A stretch of DNA of 8,487 bases, taken from positions 1 to 8,487 of the forward strand of contig DATJPW010000329.1 in assembly GCA_035506215.1 (NCBI GenBank). Reading direction: 5' to 3'. The notes below the pieces were generated by a model. It was not told where the DNA came from. It did no database searches and saw nothing but the letters and a program-made list of their open reading frames with translations. The stretch comes from DATJPW01 sp035506215 (GTDB lineage Bacteria; Desulfobacterota; Desulfomonilia; Desulfomonilales; Desulfomonilaceae). How positions within the stretch are numbered: position 1 is the first letter of the stretch; each line of letters opens with the position of its first letter. Below, piece after piece: positions 5,318-8,487 of the stretch. Made by a program: the position numbers and the translations under genes.

Positions 5318-5538
5318 TCACCCATCTTATCAGCGATCCGATTCAGATCCTTAGTCCGTCTCGTAACGGCAAAGTTGTAATTGAATACGCTTCAGGGCGC
5401 CGCGCCATTGTGGACACAACAGAACTAGACGCAACGTGCGGAATCAGCGAGATCAATCAGGCTATCGGATCACATAACAATTCATGGGATTACTCGACTT
5501 GGGTTGATCCCGAGAAGTGGACGAATAATTTGCTGTAG
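5314..5538 (+). CDS. Hypothetical 74-aa protein
   Basis: A 74-aa soluble protein that I do not recognise. The first half is strand-rich (DPIQILSPSRNGKVVIEYASG) and the second half acidic with several Trp. The ATG at 5314-5316 overlaps the stop of the ribbon-helix-helix gene (ATGA), and AAGGAG about 5 bases upstream lies inside that gene, so the two are co-translated. It is too long and too little charged to be an obvious small toxin, but being paired with a ribbon-helix-helix protein makes a linked role possible. A palindromic site follows four bases after its stop. Function unknown. Confidence 0.65.
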   Translation: MITHLISDPIQILSPSRNGKVVIEYASGRRAIVDTTELDATCGISEINQAIGSHNNSWDYSTWVDPEKWTNNLL

Positions 5539-5542
5539 CTGT

Positions 5543-5560
5543 ACGTCCCAAATAGGACGT
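5543..5560. promoter_or_regulatory. Palindromic site A, ACGTCC-N6-GGACGT
   Basis: ACGTCC (5543-5548) and GGACGT (5555-5560) form a perfect 6-base inverted repeat around CAAATA, followed by TACCA. It sits directly after the 5314-5538 stop codon and 40 bases before the likely ATG at 5601. A longer version of the same element occurs at 7482-7499, also right after a stop codon. It may be an operator, or an RNA hairpin in the leader of the next gene. Confidence 0.6.
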
Positions 5561-5600
5561 TACCAGGCTAACCAAAGCCTGAGAAATGGAGATAAACGCA

Positions 5601-5804
5601 ATGATTACCACGTTTGCACGGAAAACCGGATTCTCGAATGGACACAAATGGGAGATCGGAATTGGCAATGCAAAGCGCTATATGACGCGCGGTATCCGGC
5701 TGTCAAAAGGTGGATACAAGTTCAGTTCCCCAATTCTCCGCTATCCCCGGATTTTCTACCTGCAGTTGTTCCCATACACGCTGTGCATTCTTTGGCAGCG
5801 GTGA
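5601..5804 (+). CDS. Hypothetical 67-aa basic protein
   Basis: A 67-aa basic protein, MITTFARKTGFSNGHKWEIG at its start, with repeated strand-like segments (WEIGIGNAKRY, RGIRLSKGGYKF) and an aromatic, hydrophobic end (RIFYLQLFPYTLCILWQR). The hydrophobic end could touch the membrane. The ATG at 5601-5603 has GGAG about 9 bases upstream; the in-frame ATG at 5586 has no good site. It is preceded by palindromic site A. Not recognised. Confidence 0.55.
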   Translation: MITTFARKTGFSNGHKWEIGIGNAKRYMTRGIRLSKGGYKFSSPILRYPRIFYLQLFPYTLCILWQR

Positions 5805-5838
5805 CCTCTGCTCCTGTCTCCATTGGAGCCTAGAGCCT

Positions 5839-5855
5839 CCGGGCCGGTAACCCGG
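5839..5855 (+). other. Possible short hairpin in the 5805-5935 gap
   Basis: CCGGG (5839-5843) pairs with CCCGG (5851-5855) around a 7-base loop, in the gap after the 67-aa gene. No T-run follows, so it is not a classical intrinsic terminator. The rest of the gap holds the 17-bp direct repeat and the ribosome binding site of the next gene. Weak evidence. Confidence 0.25.
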
Positions 5856-5895
5856 TTCTGAATAGGCAAAGTCAGACAGTGGGATGCGCATACTG

Positions 5896-5912
5896 AGAAC
5901 ATCACGCATATA
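5896..5912 (+). repeat. 17-bp direct repeat, copy 1
   Basis: AGAACATCACGCATATA occurs here and, identically, at 6500-6516. This copy ends 23 bases before the ATG of the 181-aa Cys-rich gene. The conserved position upstream of two genes suggests a promoter or operator element. The TATA-like end could serve as a -10-like box, but no matching -35 is apparent. Confidence 0.65.
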
Positions 5913-5935
5913 TCAGCAAGTGAGGAGAGGATGAG

Positions 5936-6481
5936 ATGGCAACATGTAAGCTACACAATGATTCGCATGAATATACACGACACATCTGTGGACACGAGTA
6001 CTGCTCCATCGTTTGGCACCAATGTCCACGTTGCGCTACAGCTCCTGCTGTCCGCCAGAAGCTACATGCTCCGATGGGAACACTTGAAGTTACAGAGCAG
6101 CGTTGCCCGACAGGATCATTCTGGAGAGATCACCATGAAGGCCGATGCAATTGCATGCACGCCAAAGAGAAGTGGTCTGTTCAGCGATCCACAATAGCTG
6201 GAAAAGCCGTTGTCTCTCTCAGTGCTCGCGCTCACATCCTGATGGAAGCTGCCCTTGAAGTTTGCGGCTATTGCAAAGGAACTCCAGGACACGACCCAAA
6301 TCCAGTCAAGACAGACGAGGGATGGTTTCATTTGTTCACGATTGGCAACGGTAGCAATCGGTGTACCGCTGGACCGATTTGGAGTCTCATCGAACAATGC
6401 TGTAAGGCGATGGGACTGCAGTACATCGAACAATGCCCCAGTTGTCTCGCTGATATTCGCGACTGCACATGCCGCCTATGA
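5936..6481 (+). CDS. Cys-rich multi-zinc-knuckle protein
   Basis: A 181-aa protein with 17 Cys in several pairs. The first group is C18-x4-C23-x6-C30-x2-C33 (HICGHEYCSIVWHQCPRC). C57 and C71-C73 follow, then C110-x2-C113 (CGYCKGTPGHDPNPVKTDEG), C143, C155-C156, C167-x2-C170 (CPSC) and C177-x1-C179. Several His near the first groups could also be ligands. It looks like two zinc-binding halves joined by a hydrophobic helix (about 90-108). The ATG at 5936 has GGAGAGG upstream and follows the 17-bp repeat. The C-terminal half, with CGYCKGTPGHDP and a GPIWSL segment, resembles small phage proteins of unknown role. Probably nucleic-acid or metal binding; no family assigned. Confidence 0.7.
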   Translation: MATCKLHNDSHEYTRHICGHEYCSIVWHQCPRCATAPAVRQKLHAPMGTLEVTEQRCPTGSFWRDHHEGRCNCMHAKEKWSVQRSTIAGKAVVSLSARAHILMEAALEVCGYCKGTPGHDPNPVKTDEGWFHLFTIGNGSNRCTAGPIWSLIEQCCKAMGLQYIEQCPSCLADIRDCTCRL

Positions 6482-6499
6482 ACGGCCCTCACTGCGGTA

Positions 6500-6516
6500 A
6501 GAACATCACGCATATA
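6500..6516 (+). repeat. 17-bp direct repeat, copy 2
   Basis: Identical to 5896-5912 (AGAACATCACGCATATA). This copy starts 18 bases after the end of the 181-aa gene and ends 20 bases before the ATG at 6537, almost the same distance as copy 1. It probably acts in expression of the next gene. Confidence 0.65.
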
Positions 6517-6536
6517 CCAAAGGAAATGGAGGAGTT

Positions 6537-6791
6537 ATGAAACTCGATATTCCCGGAATCGATGGCAGTTTAGGTGAATGCGTTCTCTGTGGTGAGTCGT
6601 TCCTGAAAGAGATCATGCTTAACCAGACAGTGGCCACAATCCACCTCGATGGATTCAATGCGGCGTTGCCTATTCACAAGGAAACCTGCTTGCCAGCATT
6701 AGAGAAGAACGGGCCTGATTGGAAAACACTGCCTGACGGGCCATTGCGTCGTGAATTCGCCAAACATTTCAGCGAGGCGGTGCAATCATGA
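6537..6791 (+). CDS. Small CxxC/His-Cys protein
   Basis: An 84-aa protein with C15-x2-C18 (ECVLCGES) and later H36, H47 and C51 (PIHKETC), a plausible single zinc site. A Trp/Pro-rich segment (about 61-71) and a helical end follow. The ATG at 6537-6539 has a strong GGAGGAG just upstream and lies 20 bases after the second 17-bp repeat. The stop overlaps the next start (ATGA) within GGTGCAATCATGA, a sequence repeated at 7841-7853. It resembles CxxC phage proteins of unknown role that bind a metal near the N-terminus. Confidence 0.7.
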   Translation: MKLDIPGIDGSLGECVLCGESFLKEIMLNQTVATIHLDGFNAALPIHKETCLPALEKNGPDWKTLPDGPLRREFAKHFSEAVQS

Positions 6792-6958
6792 CCATCGACC
6801 CTCAAATCCTGACCAACCTCGCCAAACGCCTCAACGAGCGTGCTGAGAGGTATTACTTCAGGCATGAACTCGTCGGCCCCACCAGCGTCACACTCAAACT
6901 CGAAGCTATGAGCCTGAAGTATCAACAGGCTGCAAAGGATTGCGGAAATGAAAAGTGA
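6788..6958 (+). CDS. Hypothetical 56-aa helical protein
   Basis: A 56-aa protein, MTIDPQILTNLAKRLNERAE at its start, mostly helical and charged, ending LKYQQAAKDCGNEK. The ATG at 6788 overlaps the preceding stop (ATGA), giving translational coupling. The same YQQAA stretch occurs near the end of the next protein, in a similar setting. Its stop lies 11 bases inside the next gene. Not recognised. Confidence 0.6.
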   Translation: MTIDPQILTNLAKRLNERAERYYFRHELVGPTSVTLKLEAMSLKYQQAAKDCGNEK

Positions 6959-7175
6959 GCCCACTACCATTCAACTCATCGTCCGAGTTAGCGATGGCAG
7001 CTTTGAAAGCAGTCTTTCGATCCCAGTAGCCAGTACCGAAAAACAACGCAATGAGTTTGCGAAGATGTGGACCGATGCCATGGCAACAGCGTTCAAGGGA
7101 ACGTGGATTTCGGAAAATGCAATAGAGCAGGCAGAGGCAGCGAAGTATCAGCAGGCTGCGGAGGAACAGAAATGA
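6948..7175 (+). CDS. Hypothetical 75-aa protein
   Basis: A 75-aa protein with a strand-rich start (TTIQLIVRVSDGSFESSLS) and a helical second half (about 30-75) ending AAKYQQAAEEQK. Two beta strands then a helix, with no Cys and no membrane segment. The ATG at 6948 overlaps the previous gene by 11 bases with a weak GCGGAA upstream, and the end overlaps the next start (ATGA). Not recognised. Confidence 0.6.
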   Translation: MKSEPTTIQLIVRVSDGSFESSLSIPVASTEKQRNEFAKMWTDAMATAFKGTWISENAIEQAEAAKYQQAAEEQK

Positions 7176-7357
7176 CGAAGAAAAGAAAGGTAATTTGCGC
7201 TCACTGTGGACGATGTCTTAAGCCAGACCAAGGTAATGGCTGGATGCACTCATCTACTGGACGCTATGGCTGCACCAAGGACGGCAAGAAGCGCAGGTCC
7301 TACCACGACCAGTACACAGGCACAATGGCAGAGCCGAAGAAAGGCAAGCAGCAATGA
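7172..7357 (+). CDS. Small basic zinc-ribbon-like protein
   Basis: A 61-aa basic protein with C9-x2-C12-x2-C15 (ICAHCGRCLKP) and a later C34 and H26, the layout of a small zinc ribbon. The rest is Lys/Arg-rich with a GKKRR cluster, which would suit nucleic-acid binding. The ATG at 7172 overlaps the previous stop (ATGA) and has GGAGGA about 8 bases upstream. The end overlaps the next start (ATGA). Not assigned to a family. Confidence 0.65.
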   Translation: MTKKRKVICAHCGRCLKPDQGNGWMHSSTGRYGCTKDGKKRRSYHDQYTGTMAEPKKGKQQ

Positions 7358-7479
7358 ACCCCTACCTGATGCCCATCGAACAGCGCAAACTGCGCGAATT
7401 CCTCACCTTCGCACGACTCGTCGCCATTGCCCTGTTCCTGGGCCTGTGCCTCGTGCCGTTTATCTTTCCCATCGATTAG
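7354..7479 (+). CDS. Small single-pass membrane protein
   Basis: A 41-aa protein with a charged start (about 9-20, EQRKLREFLTFA) and a hydrophobic segment (about 21-39, RLVAIALFLGLCLVPFIFPI), consistent with one membrane helix. The ATG at 7354 overlaps the preceding stop (ATGA), with AAAGG upstream. It could be a small holin-like or regulatory membrane peptide, but nothing here identifies it. A palindromic site follows its TAG. Confidence 0.55.
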   Translation: MNPYLMPIEQRKLREFLTFARLVAIALFLGLCLVPFIFPID

Positions 7480-7481
7480 CT

Positions 7482-7499
7482 ACGTCCCATGTGGGACGT
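7482..7499. promoter_or_regulatory. Palindromic site B, ACGTCCCA-TG-TGGGACGT
   Basis: An 18-base element with an 8-base perfect inverted repeat around TG, followed by TTTACCA. It lies immediately after the 7354-7479 stop and ends 27 bases before the ATG at 7527. It closely matches site A (5543-5560) in sequence, in its position after a stop codon, and in the following TTACCA. It could be an operator for a dimeric regulator such as the ribbon-helix-helix protein, or an RNA hairpin. Confidence 0.6.
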
Positions 7500-7526
7500 T
7501 TACCAAGTAGTAAATACGGAGGAGTT

Positions 7527-7853
7527 ATGGCAAGCGACGAAAAACACGCAGCAATGTACCGAAGCATAGGAAGAGATGCGGCAATCGCTCTCTTTGAATC
7601 GGGATGGTGGAAAACTAAAACTCCGAAGGAAATAGTTGATTTTCAGTTATTTGTTGATGAGTTGTGCATGGAGTTTTCCGACTTTCACGGTGCAGTCGAG
7701 AAGGTTCTCAATCGCCCTATATGGACACATGAGTTTGCTTTCCGTGACAGCCTCGTCGATGAACTGCTAGGCGATAAACCTGCCCCCACCTTTCAGCAAA
7801 TCCTTGACCTGATCCCGGAAGAAAAACGCATTATTGTGGTGGTGCAATCATGA
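7527..7853 (+). CDS. Hypothetical 108-aa acidic protein
   Basis: A 108-aa acidic, mainly helical protein (MASDEKHAAMYRSIGRDAA at the start; later WTHEFAFRDSLVDELLGDK and PEEKRIIVVVQS). It has one Cys and no membrane segment. The ATG at 7527-7529 is preceded by GGAGGAGTT, the same 12 bases (GGAGGAGTTATG) that start the gene at 6537. The frame is open well upstream (to 7206), but that part overlaps other genes and looks out of frame. The stop overlaps the next ATG (ATGA). Located just after palindromic site B. Function unknown. Confidence 0.65.
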   Translation: MASDEKHAAMYRSIGRDAAIALFESGWWKTKTPKEIVDFQLFVDELCMEFSDFHGAVEKVLNRPIWTHEFAFRDSLVDELLGDKPAPTFQQILDLIPEEKRIIVVVQS

Positions 7854-8035
7854 TTGACACCAGCCCACCCAAATCCATCCTCGAAATGGCCGTAGACGTG
7901 GCCTTTTCGAACGTGGAACGCGAGATGGCACGAGAGCACCAGACCCACGTTGACCAGATGATCCGGCGCTTGGAGGATCTGAAACGGGAAATAGCCCTGC
8001 TCTACCAATGCGAGGTAAGCCATGAACCAAAATAG
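7850..8035 (+). CDS. Hypothetical 61-aa helical protein
   Basis: A 61-aa protein, MIDTSPPKSILEMAVDVAFS at the start, then a long charged helix (about 20-52, with EREMAREHQTHVDQMIRRLE) likely to form a coiled coil and oligomerise. The ATG at 7850 overlaps the preceding stop (ATGA). The last 14 bases overlap the next gene. Not recognised. Confidence 0.6.
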   Translation: MIDTSPPKSILEMAVDVAFSNVEREMAREHQTHVDQMIRRLEDLKREIALLYQCEVSHEPK

Positions 8036-8189
8036 TAAACCCGCACCCCTCACCCGCAAACAGCAGAAGGAAATCGAGGACTCCAACCGCGATTGGGTCG
8101 AATCCATCGAAAGGATCAACAATGAAAAACGCCAGGAAGCAGAACAGCGACTCTCCGACGACCTTGAACGCATCTTCGGAGTCAGGTAA
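8022..8189 (+). CDS. Hypothetical 55-aa charged protein
   Basis: A 55-aa, highly charged and helical protein (TRKQQKEIEDSNRDW, later EKRQEAEQRLSDDLERIFG). The ATG at 8022 has GAGG about 7 bases upstream and overlaps the previous gene by 14 bases. Another ORF (8122-8283) starts inside it in a second frame. Not recognised. Confidence 0.55.
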   Translation: MNQNSKPAPLTRKQQKEIEDSNRDWVESIERINNEKRQEAEQRLSDDLERIFGVR

Positions 8190-8283
8190 GGAATGCCCCG
8201 TAATCGCACCGCAGGGCATCAAGGCGCTCGCCAGAGAGGTTCTGATGTTCATACCATCGTTCAGGGAAAGGAAGGGGATGTAA
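8122..8283 (+). CDS. Overlapping 53-aa protein
   Basis: A 53-aa protein, MKNARKQNSDSPTTLNASSE at the start and CPVIAPQGIKALAREVLMF in the middle. It begins 68 bases before the end of the 8022-8189 gene in another frame. The ATG at 8122 has AGGA six bases upstream, and the TAA stop overlaps the following ATG (TAATG). Both fit a translated gene, and the region beyond 8189 would otherwise be non-coding. Basic and soluble; not recognised. The reading ATGCCCCGTAATC from 8193 is the main alternative but looks less protein-like. Confidence 0.5.
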   Translation: MKNARKQNSDSPTTLNASSESGKECPVIAPQGIKALAREVLMFIPSFRERKGM

Positions 8284-8487
8284 TGAGCACAGAATGCATT
8301 CATGGACTGAATAGAGTTTTGTTCTGTTTTATAGGAATTATAGGCAGCACGTTCAGCTATCTTCTGGGGGTCCGGGTCCTCCAAGGGAGGTGTAAATATC
8401 GGAATCCCAGAATCGAGGTGATAATGGGGTGGGTCATGATCTTCGCGGTTATGCTCGTCGGACAATTGAGCGCATTCCTAGTATTCA
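8283..8487 (+). CDS. Partial two-helix membrane protein
   Basis: The first 68 codons of a gene that runs off the right edge. Two hydrophobic segments (about 12-31, VLFCFIGIIGSTFSYLLGV, and about 46-67, VIMGWVMIFAVMLVGQLSAF) are joined by a basic loop, so the protein probably sits as a hairpin in the inner membrane. The ATG at 8283 follows TAA as TAATG, with AAGGGG just upstream. A holin-like protein is one possibility, but the C-terminus is not visible and no other lysis gene is in the window. The antisense frame here also reads well (see rejected items). Confidence 0.5.
   Translation, partial: MSTECIHGLNRVLFCFIGIIGSTFSYLLGVRVLQGRCKYRNPRIEVIMGWVMIFAVMLVGQLSAFLVF

Noticed and set aside
5504..5833. 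A 109-aa plus-strand ORF covering palindrome A and the 67-aa gene
   Set aside because: It starts inside the 74-aa gene in another frame without a ribosome binding site and has no consistent protein pattern.
5884..5934. A 16-codon ORF before the 181-aa gene, as a possible leader peptide
   Set aside because: No ribosome binding site, no regulatory codon run, and it is formed by the 17-bp repeat.
7206..7526. Upstream extension of the 108-aa gene to a 215-aa ORF
   Set aside because: It overlaps the zinc-ribbon and membrane genes and the palindrome, and a strong ribosome binding site supports ATG 7527.
7848..8465. A 205-aa ORF on the minus strand at the right end
   Set aside because: Its first part (with HLDSGIPIFTPPLEDPDPQK) reads well, but it runs antisense through several coupled rightward genes and its second half has no pattern. 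The plus strand offers a coupled start and two clear membrane helices. This stays uncertain for 8290-8465.
1..8487. Search for tRNA genes, CRISPR arrays, intact insertion sequences and classical terminators
   Set aside because: No cloverleaf, no regularly spaced repeat-spacer pattern, no transposase, and no GC hairpin followed by a T-run was found by eye.

Overview
The window looks like part of a tailed double-stranded DNA bacteriophage, or a prophage of one. The anchors are a large terminase subunit with all the expected ATPase and nuclease motifs and a small-terminase-like gene upstream of it in the same operon. Around them are densely packed, mostly very small genes joined by ATGA, TAATG and short out-of-frame overlaps. 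Many starts carry GGAGG-type ribosome binding sites, so the host uses Shine-Dalgarno initiation. I see no host gene, integrase, tRNA or lysogeny repressor, so neither the host nor the lifestyle can be named from this window.

Two transcription units diverge from an intergenic region at about 5082-5185. The leftward unit (5081 down to 1) is the packaging arm. In transcription order it holds the small terminase, two small unknown proteins (one beta-rich), an array of three GGACA-N5-TGTCC palindromes, two Cys-rich zinc-ribbon-like proteins, a small membrane protein, a C-terminal remnant of a DEDD exonuclease, a CRC-type zinc-ribbon protein, TerL, a 74-aa protein, a single-pass membrane protein, a histidine-rich acidic protein, a 95-aa protein and the first codons of a gene running off the left edge, where head genes would be expected.

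The rightward unit (5186 to 8487) is an accessory or early-type array. It starts with a 43-aa ribbon-helix-helix DNA-binding protein, followed by about a dozen small genes. These encode zinc-knuckle-like Cys-rich proteins, charged helical proteins and small membrane proteins, nearly all unrecognised.

Three families of short repeated non-coding sites punctuate the window: the triple palindrome at 4089-4146, a pair of ACGTCCC/GGGACGT palindromes that each directly follow a stop codon in the rightward unit (5543-5560 and 7482-7499), and an identical 17-bp direct repeat 20-25 bp before two start codons (5896-5912 and 6500-6516). They are the best candidates for a phage-specific regulatory network, and the ribbon-helix-helix protein is a possible binder. 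The other unusual points are the TerL start (no ATG; an ATA codon sits behind a perfect GGAGG and overlaps the preceding TAG), the histidine-rich protein, and the truncated exonuclease with an intact translation start. I do not see a clearly recognisable defence, toxin-antitoxin or CRISPR system.
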